DNA of 64,000 bases from Isosphaeraceae bacterium EP7 (GTDB lineage: Bacteria > Planctomycetota > Planctomycetia > Isosphaerales > Isosphaeraceae). The position numbers and the translations under genes were made by a program. Below the pieces are notes generated by a model. That model saw only the letters and a list, made by a program, of their open reading frames with translations. It made no database searches and was not told where the DNA came from. Positions 45,424-54,605 of this stretch are shown here, in pieces; positions within the stretch are counted from its first letter, which is position 1, and every line of letters begins with the position of its first letter. Where the stretch lies: the NCBI GenBank assembly GCA_038400315.1, contig CP151667.1, positions 6,893,174-6,957,173 of the forward strand, read 5' to 3'.

Positions 45424-47426
45424 TGAGCAGCGCGTTGTTGGCGCGGATCGCGTCGCCGGCCGACCTCCAGACGCTCACCGAGACGGAACTCGGACAGCTC
45501 GCCGCAGAGATGCGCGACGAGCTGGTGCGCGTCGTCAGCCGCCGCTCGGCCCACTTCGCCAGCAACCTGGGCGTGGTTGAGCTCTGCCTGGCGCTGCACC
45601 TGACGTTCGACTTCAGGCAGGACCGCCTGATCTGGGACACCGGCCACCAGATCTACCCGCACAAGCTGATCACCGGGCGTGCCGCCGAGATCGACTCGAT
45701 CCGGACGAAGGGGGGCCTGATGGGCTACCCCAACCCGTCGGAGAGCGAGTTCGACCTGTTCATGACCGGCCACGCCGGTTGCGCCCCCTCCACGGCGCTG
45801 GGCCTGAAGGCCGGCGACGACCTGATGGGGCACCCTGAACGGCACTCGGTCGCGGTCATCGGCGACGGCGCGTTCCCCTCGGGCATCGTCTTCGAGGCCT
45901 TGAACAACGCGACCGAGCTGGGCAAGAAGTTTCTGGTCATCCTCAACGACAACCAGATGTCAATCTGCCCGCCGGTGGGCGGCCTGTCGTACTACCTGGA
46001 CAAGGCGCGGATGGCGCCGGCCTACAACGACCTGAACCGCAAGGTGAAGTCGATCCTGTCGTCGATCCCGATCGTGGGCGACCAGGCCGACCGCCGGCTT
46101 CAGCAGTTCAAGGACGGGATCAAGGCGTCGGTGCACGGCGGGATGCTCTTCGAGGAGCTGGGCTTCGCCTACATCGGCCCGATCGACGGCCACGACCTGA
46201 AGACGATGCGGACCTATCTTGAGAAGGTCAAGGCGATGGACGGCCCCGTGCTGCTGCACGTCGTCACAGAGAAGGGCCGCGGCTTCGAGCCGGCGATGAA
46301 GGACCCGGTCAAGTTCCACGCCCCCGCCCCGTTCGTCCGCGACGAGTCGGGCATCATCCCCCTGAAGACGTCGACCAGCCTGGCTTACACCGACGCCGTC
46401 AGCGCGGCGATCTACGGCGCCATGCAGCGTGACGAGCGGGTGGTGGTGATGACCGCCGCCATGTGCGAGGGGAACAAGCTTCAGAAGATCCGCCAGACCT
46501 ACCCGCAGCGGTTCTACGACACCGGCATCTGCGAGAGCCATGCCGTCGCCTTCGCCGCGGGCATGGCCAAGGCGGGCGCCCGCCCGGTGGTGGATATCTA
46601 TAGCACGTTCCTCCAGCGCTCCTTCGACCAGATCTTCCAGGAAGTGGCCCTGCAAGACCTGCCGGTCGTCTTCGCCATCGACCGCGGCGGCCTGGTCGGG
46701 GCCGACGGGCCGACGCACCACGGGACGTACGACCTGGCCTACATGCGCATCTTCCCCAACATGGTGGTGATGGCGCCGGGCGACTCCAAGGACGTGGAGC
46801 CGATGGTCGAGTTCGCCCTGAACCACACGTCGCCCACGTCGATCCGCTACCCCAAGACCAACCTCGAAGCGATCGACCGCGAGGTGATGCCGATCGAGCT
46901 GGGGCAGGCCGAGATCCTGGACTGGGAGACCGACGGCATGCTGCTGGCCTGCGGCACGCTGGTGGGCGCCTGCCTGCGAGCCGCCGAGGTCTTGCGTGAG
47001 GACTACGGGCTGCGGGTGGGCGTGGTCAACGCCCGGTTCGTCAAGCCGCTGGACCGCGCCACGACCAACAAGGCGATCGAGGAGTGCGGGTTCGTCCTCA
47101 CGATCGAGGAAGGCTGCCTGGCCGGCGGCTTCGGCAGCGCGGTGCTGGAGGCGGCCAGCGACGCGGGCCTGACCACCTCGCACGTCCGGCGGCTGGGCCT
47201 GCCCGACCACTTCGTGCTGCACGCCGAGCGCGACGAGCAGCTGGCCGAGGTGGGCCTGGATGTCGACGGGATCGTGCGGTCGGCCGTCGAGCTTGCCCGG
47301 TCCTCGGGGGTCCTGCCCGTTGTTGCGGCGACGGCCGGTGTCTCGCACGGCAACGGCACATCCAACGGCAATGGCGCCGCCGGCAGCAACGGCAAGAATG
47401 GCCGCGGGCACGTCGGCCTCGGCTGA
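45423..47426 (+). CDS. dxs: 1-deoxy-D-xylulose-5-phosphate synthase
   Basis: A 667-residue transketolase-fold enzyme: thiamine diphosphate-dependent, joining pyruvate and glyceraldehyde 3-phosphate in the first step of the MEP isoprenoid pathway. Key blocks are SNLGVVELCLALHL, WDTGHQIYPHKLITGR (His75), the GDGA metal site (147-150) with NDNQMS, CESHAVAFAAGMAKAGARPV and the C-terminal domain. The usual GHSSTSIS block is GHAGCAPSTALG here, and the GDGAL-T/S-G-G-M block is GDGAFPSGIV, so it belongs to a diverged branch. About 30 Gly/Asn/Ser-rich residues are added at the end. It is coupled to ispA and followed by nadK, an order also found in other bacteria. Confidence 0.88.
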   Translation: MSSALLARIASPADLQTLTETELGQLAAEMRDELVRVVSRRSAHFASNLGVVELCLALHLTFDFRQDRLIWDTGHQIYPHKLITGRAAEIDSIRTKGGLMGYPNPSESEFDLFMTGHAGCAPSTALGLKAGDDLMGHPERHSVAVIGDGAFPSGIVFEALNNATELGKKFLVILNDNQMSICPPVGGLSYYLDKARMAPAYNDLNRKVKSILSSIPIVGDQADRRLQQFKDGIKASVHGGMLFEELGFAYIGPIDGHDLKTMRTYLEKVKAMDGPVLLHVVTEKGRGFEPAMKDPVKFHAPAPFVRDESGIIPLKTSTSLAYTDAVSAAIYGAMQRDERVVVMTAAMCEGNKLQKIRQTYPQRFYDTGICESHAVAFAAGMAKAGARPVVDIYSTFLQRSFDQIFQEVALQDLPVVFAIDRGGLVGADGPTHHGTYDLAYMRIFPNMVVMAPGDSKDVEPMVEFALNHTSPTSIRYPKTNLEAIDREVMPIELGQAEILDWETDGMLLACGTLVGACLRAAEVLREDYGLRVGVVNARFVKPLDRATTNKAIEECGFVLTIEEGCLAGGFGSAVLEAASDAGLTTSHVRRLGLPDHFVLHAERDEQLAEVGLDVDGIVRSAVELARSSGVLPVVAATAGVSHGNGTSNGNGAAGSNGKNGRGHVGLG

Positions 47427-47489
47427 GTGAGGCCGAGGCCGAGTCTGCACCTTCGATCGATCGGGCAACCTGACGCGGAGGAGACTCGC

Positions 47490-48368
47490 TTGGCCCAGGA
47501 CCGCTCGACGCCGCTGCGGGTGACCATTCTGGGCAACGGGACCAAGATCGAGGTGCCCGGCCTGGCCGCGCGGCTGGGCAAGGCTGTGGCCTCGACGCCC
47601 GGCCTGGTGCTGACCGGCGTCGATCTGTCGAGCGACAGCGACCTGTCCACCCTGGACGCCGATCTGGCCGTCGTGATCGGCGGCGACGGCACGGTGCTGC
47701 ACACCGCCAGGCGCATGGACGACCACCCCACGCCCGTCCTGGGGATTAACGCGGGCCGGCTGGGGTTCCTGGCCGACCTGACCCCCGAGGCCTTCGTCGT
47801 CCAGCTGGACGACCTGGCCGCGCGGCTGTTCGTCGTCGACGAGCTGATGACCCTGAACTGCACGGTGACGCCCCTGGTCGGCCCCCCCCGGCAGTTCCGC
47901 GGCCTGAACGACGTGGTGATGCGGTCCGCCCCGGTGTTCCACCTGCTGGAGCTGGCCCTGGACATCGACGGCGAGGGGGTGATGACCTATCGCTGCGACG
48001 GCCTGATCCTGGCCACGCCGCTGGGCTCCACCGGCCACAGCCTGTCGGCCGGCGGCCCGATCCTGCCGCCGGGCGCGCAAATGTTTGTGGTGACGCCGAT
48101 TTGCGCCCACACGCTGACACAGCGCCCGCTGGTGGACTCGGCCGACAAGGTTTATGAGCTGGCCCTGCGCAGCGACGCCGGCGCGGCCATGCTGGTGGTC
48201 GACGGCCAGGTTCAGGAGCCGCTGGACCCCGGCGACCGGGTGGCCGTGCGCCGCGGGTCGCCGTCGTTCCCGATGGTCCGGCTGCGCGGGCAGAGCTTCT
48301 ACAAGACCTTGCGCAACAAGCTCGGCTGGGGGACCGCCCCGCCGGGCGAGCGAGGCCACGGGGCCTGA
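47490..48368 (+). CDS. nadK: NAD kinase
   Basis: A 292-residue protein. TTG 47490 is chosen because GGAGGAG lies 7 nt upstream; the frame runs on to 47427 without a ribosome site. Family motifs: GGDGT at 64-68 (VVIGGDGTVLHTA), GINAGRLGFLADL, RGLNDVV, and DGLILATPLGSTGHSLSAGG, which is the TPTGSTAY block with Leu for Thr and Gly-His for Ala-Tyr. VVDGQ follows later. It phosphorylates NAD to NADP. It follows dxs by 63 bp, and NADPH is needed by the second MEP enzyme, which fits the grouping. Confidence 0.92.
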   Translation: MAQDRSTPLRVTILGNGTKIEVPGLAARLGKAVASTPGLVLTGVDLSSDSDLSTLDADLAVVIGGDGTVLHTARRMDDHPTPVLGINAGRLGFLADLTPEAFVVQLDDLAARLFVVDELMTLNCTVTPLVGPPRQFRGLNDVVMRSAPVFHLLELALDIDGEGVMTYRCDGLILATPLGSTGHSLSAGGPILPPGAQMFVVTPICAHTLTQRPLVDSADKVYELALRSDAGAAMLVVDGQVQEPLDPGDRVAVRRGSPSFPMVRLRGQSFYKTLRNKLGWGTAPPGERGHGA

Positions 48369-48490
48369 GCGTGGCCCCTCGGTTGTGGTTGACCGTTCCG
48401 AGGGTCGTGGCGTACCATCCGGCCCCATCCCTTGAGGCCGCCACCCCCGTTGATCGACCCCGCCCGAGCAGACCGAACGCTCCAGAGGCG

Positions 48491-49819
48491 ATGCGCCCGG
48501 CGATGGCCTATCCTGCCTGCTTCCCACCCCTGACGCGGGCCCGCTGCCTGGCCTTGCTGGCCCTGGTGCTGGAATGCGCCTTGGCGCTGCGGGTGCTGGC
48601 CGCCGGCGCGGTGCAGTGGCACGTCGACCGCCGGCTGGCGGCGAAGGGGAAGATCTGCCTGTTCGCCGATGCCCAGATTTACTGGGACCTGGGCGGCGCG
48701 ATCGAAGAGGGGCGGACCTATCAGGTGATGCAGTACGACGTCCCCCACTTCGCGCTGCGCACCCCGGCCTATCCCGCCTTCCTCGCGGCCTGCCGCCTTC
48801 TCTTCGGCGACCGCCTGCTGCCGGCCAGGCTGGTGCAGGCGGTGCTGGGCGCGGCCACGGTCGGGCTGCTCGCCTGGCTGGTGGAACGGGTCAGCCCTTG
48901 GCCGGGGGTGGGCTGGCCGGTTTCGCTGCTGGCGGCGGCCCTCGCGGCGGTCGAGCCGTTCCTGGTGGGGACCTCGGCGCTGCTGCTCTCCGAGGCCCTG
49001 TTCCTGCCGCTCTCGACCCTGATGCTCGCCTGCGCGGCGATGGCCTGGCCCGCAACGGGAACCGGTCGCCGCTGGTGGGCCTGGGCGTTCGGGGCGGGGG
49101 TGTCGGCCGGCCTGGCGGTGCTGTCGAAGCCGTCCTGGGCGTTGTTCCCGCCCTTGCTTGCGCTGGCCTGGCTGGTGCTCGCGGGCCAGGGCAGGCGCAA
49201 GCGGGCGTTCGCGGGGGGGTTGCTGATGGGCCTCGGGCTGACGGCGGCGATGGCCCCCTGGTGGGTGCGCAACGCCGAGGTCTTCGGCCGGTTCGTGCCG
49301 ACGGCGCTCTGGATGGGGGCGAGCCTGTATGACGGCCTGAGCCCGACGGCGACCGGGGCCAGCGACATGCGTTTTCTGGATGCAGGCGACCTGATCGCCC
49401 TCGACGAGCGGGCGCAGGACGCCGAGCTGACCCGACGATCGCTGGCCTTCGCGCGGGCCAACCCGTCGCGGGTGCTGGAACTCGCCGCGATCAAGGCCCG
49501 GCGGTTCTGGAGCCCCTGGCCGAATGCCGAGGAGTTCGGGTCGCGTGCGCTGGCCGTCGCCAGCGCCACGGTCACGCTGCCGGTCTATGCCCTGATGCTC
49601 GCCGGAGTCTGGGACCGGCGGCGCGACGCCCGGGCGTTGGTGCTGCTGGCCGGGCCTCTTCTGTACTTCGCGGCGCTGCACATGGTGTTCGTCAGCTCGA
49701 TGCGATACCGGGTCGCGGGCCTGGTCCCGGCGCTCGGCCTGGCGGCGATCGGCCTGGGTCGGCTGCTGGATTGGGGACTGCCCAGGGCACGAGGCGAGCC
49801 GCCGCCGGACGCGGGCTGA
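48491..49819 (+). CDS. Multi-pass mannosyltransferase-like (GT39/PMT) membrane protein
   Basis: A 442-residue protein starting at ATG 48491 (GAGG upstream); the open frame extends 40 residues further. About ten membrane helices. The first extracytoplasmic loop contains FADAQIYWDLGGAIEEGRTY, the D-x-x-x-Y pattern of polyprenyl-phosphate-sugar-dependent transferases, followed by LRTPAYPAFLAACRLLFG. It probably glycosylates a lipid or protein outside the membrane. A MAPWWVRNAEVFGRFVPT segment is shared with many family members. It is on the same strand as nadK, with 122 bp between. Confidence 0.78.
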   Translation: MRPAMAYPACFPPLTRARCLALLALVLECALALRVLAAGAVQWHVDRRLAAKGKICLFADAQIYWDLGGAIEEGRTYQVMQYDVPHFALRTPAYPAFLAACRLLFGDRLLPARLVQAVLGAATVGLLAWLVERVSPWPGVGWPVSLLAAALAAVEPFLVGTSALLLSEALFLPLSTLMLACAAMAWPATGTGRRWWAWAFGAGVSAGLAVLSKPSWALFPPLLALAWLVLAGQGRRKRAFAGGLLMGLGLTAAMAPWWVRNAEVFGRFVPTALWMGASLYDGLSPTATGASDMRFLDAGDLIALDERAQDAELTRRSLAFARANPSRVLELAAIKARRFWSPWPNAEEFGSRALAVASATVTLPVYALMLAGVWDRRRDARALVLLAGPLLYFAALHMVFVSSMRYRVAGLVPALGLAAIGLGRLLDWGLPRARGEPPPDAG

Positions 49820-49883
49820 GACCGGGCGGCGGCGGCGGTTCTTGAGATGACACTCCACTCCATGGACGGGGGGGGTTCCTGCG

Positions 49884-52800
49884 ATGCGTATCCGTAGTGA
49901 GAAGAGGCGCCGGATCCGGCGGATCCTGACCCTGGCGCTCGTGCTGTTGTCGCTGGGCGTGGGCGGCGTGGCCTGGCTGGCCTACGCCTATCTCACCGAC
50001 AGCGACACCTGGGCGGCGACAATCCGGGCCCAGGCCCCACGGTTCTTGCCGGGGTCGGTGGTCGACGTGGGCCGGGTGCAGCCCGGGCTGTTCAGCGGGC
50101 ACGTCAGCCTCTTGAATGTCAACGTGACGCAGGCGATCGACGGATCACCGTTCGTGGCCGCGTCGATCGCTCGGCTGCAGATCGCGCACGATGCGCGGGC
50201 CCTGCTGCGCGGCGAGTTCGTCCCCAGGCGGGTCGACGTCTCATATCCGGTGCTCAGGCTGAAGCGTCGCAAGGACGGCCGCTGGAACCTGCAAGGCCTG
50301 CTGGCCGACCCCTGGCCGGGCCCCGAGCTGGAGAACCCGCCGCCGGTGTTCATCCACAACGGCAAGGTCGAGCTGAGCGACGAGTCGGGTGCCTCGGCGA
50401 TCCTCCGCGATGTGGAGGTGACCGTGCAGCCCGTCGACGCCCAGACCGTCGAGTTCGAGGGCTCGGCGCAGGGAGACACCTTCGAGCGGGTCCGGCTGCA
50501 CGGACGCATCGACCGGTCCACCGGGTCCGTCACGCTGGCCGGCAACCTGGACCGACTGGTCATGTCCGATATCTTGCGCGGCCGGTTGCCGGCCGACATC
50601 CGGGCGCTCGTCGACCGGGTGGGCCTGACCGGCGGCGAGGCCGACCTGATGCTCCGCTCGGCCTCCTTCAAGATGGACGACCCCAAGGGAAGCATGAGGT
50701 ACGACGCCGGGGTGTTGCTGAAGGCGGGCGTCTGGAACTGCCCCGAGCTGCCGTTCCCGTTCAGCGGGGTCTCGGCCAGCCTGTCGGTGGCCGACGGCAA
50801 GGTGGTGCTCGACAGCGCCGAGGGGTTCAACGGCGAGACCAAGGTGCATGCAAGCGGGGAGTGCTCGCTGGACGACCCGAAGACGGCCCCGATGGACTTC
50901 GAGCTCCTGGTCAACCAGCTGGCGCTGGACGGACGGTTGAAGGCGAGGACACCGCCGCAATTCACCAAGCTCTGGGACGAGTTCAAGCCCAGCGGCAAGG
51001 TGAGCGTCGCCCTGCACGCCGTGCGGCGCGACCGCGGCGGGCCGATGGGCGTGGGGATGACCGTCGAGTGCGAGGACGTCGCGATGACGTACCACCTGTT
51101 CAAGTACCCCCTTAGCGGCATCCGAGGGCGGATGACCCTGGAGAACGACACCCTGAAGATCATCGGGCTGAGGACGATGGTGGGGGGCAAGCCGGTGACG
51201 GCCACCGGCACGATCGAGAAGCCGGGTCCACTGGCCGTGGCCAACCTGACCTTCAAGGCCGAGTCCCTGCCCATCGACGACGTGCTGCTGAAGGCGATGC
51301 CCCCGGACGTCCGCGAGGTGGTCCAGCAGTTCTCGCCCCAGGGGACCGTCAATGGCGTGGCCAGGATGAAACGCGTCCCGCCGTCGAAGCCCGGCGACCC
51401 CGTGGCCGGGGTGGTGACGATCGACGCCGACCTCGACCTCAACGAGCGCTGCTCGATCCGCTGGGCCGGCCTCCCCTACCCCGTCACCAACCTGACGGGC
51501 CACCTGGAGATCCACCCCGACCTCTGGATCATCAGGGACATGAAGGGCAACGGCGGCAGCGGCTCGTCGACCATCGCCGGCAGCGGCAAGGTGCGCAAGG
51601 TCGGGCGGGTCGCCGGCAAGGACCTGCTCAACATCGACCTGAAGATCGACGCGGCCGAACTGCGGTTCGACAACCAGCTGCGAGACGCCCTGCCCCCCGC
51701 CTGGAAGAAGACCTGGGCCCAGCTCAACCCCAGCGGCACCAGCGACGTGAAGTCGGAGATCAAAATCGTCCCCGGCCAGCCCGACAGCTATAAGCTGACC
51801 CTCACCCCGGGCCCGCAGGCCGCCGTGCGCCTGGCCTACAGCCGAGACCCCTCGCCCGGCGACCCAGGTGGGCATTACCAGCTCCAGATGGACGACGTCC
51901 GCGGCCAGTTCGAGGCCATCAACGGCACGGTCGACATGAAGAATGTCGACTTCAACTTCTACGGCTCACCCGTCCGGTTCGAGACCGGCCGGGTCCGGGT
52001 CGAGGACAGCGGCCGGTTCGACCTCGCCGTGAAGCAACTGAAGGTGCAGAAGCTCAGGCTCGACTCCAAGCTCCAGGAGATCATGCCCCCGGTCATGGCC
52101 AGCTTCGCCCGCAGGCTCGACGACGGCCATCCCTTCACCATCCAGCGCGGCAACCTCAACCTCGGCTGGTCGGGCGTGCCCGGCGCCCCGGTCCATTGCG
52201 GCTGGTCCGACGGGCTCGTCGTGCTCGACAACAACTCGGCCGACACCGGCATCCCGCTGCACTCGCTGCAGGGGCAGCTCGACAGCGTCGCAGGCCTGTA
52301 CGACGGCACGAACCTGTCCGTGAGCGCGGCCCTGAACCTGGACAGCGTCATCATCAAAGGCCAGCAGGTCACGCGCCTGACTGCCCCGATCGAGGTGGAC
52401 AAAGGGGTGGCACGCATCAAGTCGATCCGCGGCACCCTGCTCGACGGCGAGGTCACCGGCGCCCTGGAGGTCAACCTGGAGGCCACCCCGCGCTACAAGG
52501 CCGAGTACCAGATCCGCGAGGCGAAGCTCCAGAGCTACGCGCGGACCGTCGCCGGCAGCCAGGCCTACCGGGGGACCGTCTCGGGCCGGGCCTCGCTGGA
52601 AGGACAGGGCTCGGACATGCGAACCGTCGTCGGCGACGCCGAGGTCTACATCAATGAGGCCAATCTCGGCGAGATGCCCGACATCGTCCGGCTGCTTGCC
52701 CTGCTCCAGCCCAGGCTCAGGGACCGCGGCAAGGCCGGCTTCAACGCCGCCGAGGTCCACGTCCGCGTCCGGGACGGCGTCGCCCGCCTGAACCAGATCC

Positions 52801-53072
52801 GCCTGACGGGCAACCCGCTCAATCTCCAGGGCAACGGCACGCTCGACATGCAGGGCAACCTCGACCTCTCCCTCGTCCCGGGCTTCGGCGACGGCCTCGG
52901 CGTGAAGTTCGTGAACAACTCGCTGAGGGCCGCAAGCAGCCAGCTCTTCGGGGTCAAGGTCGGCGGCACCCTCTCCGACCCCCGCCCCAAGCTCGTCCCC
53001 TTCCCCGTCGCCGACGAGGCCTTCCGCCTCTTCAGCCAGCGCCACCCCGAGCGGGCCTCGACTCGCCGCTGA
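49884..53072 (+). CDS. AsmA-like large envelope protein
   Basis: A 1062-residue protein with a basic N-terminus and one membrane helix (residues 12-32), then about 1000 residues of repeated beta-strands on the outside. Blocks such as VDVGRVQPGLFSGHVSLLNV near the start and a C-terminal SGRASLEGQGSDMRTVVGDA, then LNLQGNGTLDMQGNLDLSLVPG, match the AsmA/TamB-type repeating-beta-groove family. These proteins span the periplasm and are thought to carry phospholipids to the outer membrane. It sits 64 bp after the glycosyltransferase-like gene. Assignment to AsmA rather than TamB is uncertain. Its 3' end faces tilS, 18 bp away. Confidence 0.8.
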   Translation: MRIRSEKRRRIRRILTLALVLLSLGVGGVAWLAYAYLTDSDTWAATIRAQAPRFLPGSVVDVGRVQPGLFSGHVSLLNVNVTQAIDGSPFVAASIARLQIAHDARALLRGEFVPRRVDVSYPVLRLKRRKDGRWNLQGLLADPWPGPELENPPPVFIHNGKVELSDESGASAILRDVEVTVQPVDAQTVEFEGSAQGDTFERVRLHGRIDRSTGSVTLAGNLDRLVMSDILRGRLPADIRALVDRVGLTGGEADLMLRSASFKMDDPKGSMRYDAGVLLKAGVWNCPELPFPFSGVSASLSVADGKVVLDSAEGFNGETKVHASGECSLDDPKTAPMDFELLVNQLALDGRLKARTPPQFTKLWDEFKPSGKVSVALHAVRRDRGGPMGVGMTVECEDVAMTYHLFKYPLSGIRGRMTLENDTLKIIGLRTMVGGKPVTATGTIEKPGPLAVANLTFKAESLPIDDVLLKAMPPDVREVVQQFSPQGTVNGVARMKRVPPSKPGDPVAGVVTIDADLDLNERCSIRWAGLPYPVTNLTGHLEIHPDLWIIRDMKGNGGSGSSTIAGSGKVRKVGRVAGKDLLNIDLKIDAAELRFDNQLRDALPPAWKKTWAQLNPSGTSDVKSEIKIVPGQPDSYKLTLTPGPQAAVRLAYSRDPSPGDPGGHYQLQMDDVRGQFEAINGTVDMKNVDFNFYGSPVRFETGRVRVEDSGRFDLAVKQLKVQKLRLDSKLQEIMPPVMASFARRLDDGHPFTIQRGNLNLGWSGVPGAPVHCGWSDGLVVLDNNSADTGIPLHSLQGQLDSVAGLYDGTNLSVSAALNLDSVIIKGQQVTRLTAPIEVDKGVARIKSIRGTLLDGEVTGALEVNLEATPRYKAEYQIREAKLQSYARTVAGSQAYRGTVSGRASLEGQGSDMRTVVGDAEVYINEANLGEMPDIVRLLALLQPRLRDRGKAGFNAAEVHVRVRDGVARLNQIRLTGNPLNLQGNGTLDMQGNLDLSLVPGFGDGLGVKFVNNSLRAASSQLFGVKVGGTLSDPRPKLVPFPVADEAFRLFSQRHPERASTRR

Positions 53073-53090
53073 GGCCGGCCTCGCCCGGGT

Positions 53091-54500
53091 TCAGGCCTCC
53101 TCGATCGGCGAACAGTCCAGACCCAGCCGCCGCGCGGTCCCGTCGCCCACGCGCACCCGCTCGGCGATCCGATGGCCGACGACCCAGACGATCCCCGCGG
53201 CGTCGCAGACCAGGGGGACACCCGGGCGATCGGCCCTCGCGACGCGGCGACCCCGGAAGAAGTCGGCCAGCGGCCGCGACTGGCCCCCCATCCCCAGCGG
53301 TTCGAACCGGTCGCCGGGCTCCGGCCCCCGCACCGTCAGCGGCGGCCGGATCATGCCCAGGTCGACGACCTCGGCCGAGCCGGTCACGTCCAGGTCCGCG
53401 ACGATCCGCACGCCCCCCCAGGTCACGCTCCCCGGCAGCGGCAGGCAGACCTCGGGCCTGGCAACCTCCGCAAGGGCCGCATGCCTGGATAACACGACGC
53501 GGTCGCCGGCAAGCTCCGCGTGCACCCCCGCCGCGACATCCAGGGCCCCTTCCCCCCGGCCAGCCCACGCGGCCAGCCTCCGCCAGCGCCGCGTGTCCAT
53601 CGATGCCTCGGGCCAACCCTGGCGCGACCAGAGCACGCGCATCACTTCAACCCGATCGGCCGCACGCAGCCCGATCAGGGCCGCCCGGTCGAGAATGAGC
53701 ACGCCATCGCTCTCTTCAATCAGCACCCGGCGCACCATCGCGGCCCGCACCGGCCGCAGCCGGGCCTCGGCCGACGCCGCGTGGCCGGCCAGCCGCGCCA
53801 GGGCCTCGACGACGCGAGGATTGGACTCGGAGGCCAGCTTGGGGATCAAATCGTGACGGATCCAGGAACGAGTGCGCGTTGTGTCGAGATTCGTCGGGTC
53901 GTCGCGCCAGACCTGGCCGATCTCGCCCAGGTAACCCCTGACCTCGTCGCGGCGCACGGCCAGCAACGGGCGGACCAGCGAGACCGGGCCGTGCAGCGTG
54001 CGGCGTGCCGGGATGCCGGCCAGGCCCCGCAGGCCGGTCCCCCGGATGATCCGGTGCAGCACCGTCTCGCCTTGATCTTCCAGCGTGTGCCCCACCGCCA
54101 CCGCGGAAGCTCCGCGAGCCAGCGCAATCTCCGCCAGCCAGTCATACCGGGCGCGCCGGCCGTCGGCCTCGAAATGCCCTTCGCGGGCGGGCACCCACGT
54201 CCCCAGGTCGCAGGGCCAGCCCAGCGAATCGGCCAGGTCCGCGATGAACGTCTTGACATGCGGGCCCGCCTCGCCCAGGTCCCCGTGGTCGAGGTGCGCC
54301 ACCGACAGCCGAAGTCCCAGCCCGGGCGCGATCTCCGAGAGCACACGCAGCAGCCCGACGCTGTCCCCGCCGGCCGAAACCGCCACGACCCAGGTCGGCC
54401 CCAGGCCGCGGGCCAGCCAGCGGGCGACTCGCGCCCTCACGCGGCGTTTCCAGTCGGGGCTGGGGCCCATCTCGCCCGGAATCGTCGGCATCGTGGCCAT
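53091..54500 (-). CDS. tilS: tRNA(Ile)-lysidine synthase
   Basis: A 469-residue protein. The PP-loop SAGGDSVGLLR starts at residue 42 (SGGxDS with an extra Ala). It is followed by LSVAHLDHGD, the GHTLEDQGETVLHRIIRGTG block and RPLLAVRRDEVRGYL. The C-terminal domain (PLADFFRGRRVARADRP, then AGIVWVVGHRIAERVRV) is typical of full-length TilS. It adds lysine to C34 of the CAU-anticodon Ile tRNA so that it reads AUA. ATG 54500 has AGGG just upstream; an ATG 9 bp further in is possible. It ends 18 bp from the AsmA-like gene in convergent orientation. Confidence 0.92.
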   Translation of the reverse strand: MATMPTIPGEMGPSPDWKRRVRARVARWLARGLGPTWVVAVSAGGDSVGLLRVLSEIAPGLGLRLSVAHLDHGDLGEAGPHVKTFIADLADSLGWPCDLGTWVPAREGHFEADGRRARYDWLAEIALARGASAVAVGHTLEDQGETVLHRIIRGTGLRGLAGIPARRTLHGPVSLVRPLLAVRRDEVRGYLGEIGQVWRDDPTNLDTTRTRSWIRHDLIPKLASESNPRVVEALARLAGHAASAEARLRPVRAAMVRRVLIEESDGVLILDRAALIGLRAADRVEVMRVLWSRQGWPEASMDTRRWRRLAAWAGRGEGALDVAAGVHAELAGDRVVLSRHAALAEVARPEVCLPLPGSVTWGGVRIVADLDVTGSAEVVDLGMIRPPLTVRGPEPGDRFEPLGMGGQSRPLADFFRGRRVARADRPGVPLVCDAAGIVWVVGHRIAERVRVGDGTARRLGLDCSPIEEA

Positions 54501-54605
54501 CCCTGGTGACTTGGATCGACACGCGAGACGCAGGCATTCTAACCCGGCACCGCTCCGGCCGAGTCCCCGTTCCTCCGCACCGGGGTCGCCGTGTAAACTG
54601 GTCCG

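Noticed and set aside
45960-48527. An 855-codon minus-strand frame antisense to dxs and nadK
   Set aside because: Long antisense frames are common in GC-rich DNA. This one is rich in His, Gln, Arg and Gly, while both plus-strand genes have strong family motifs.
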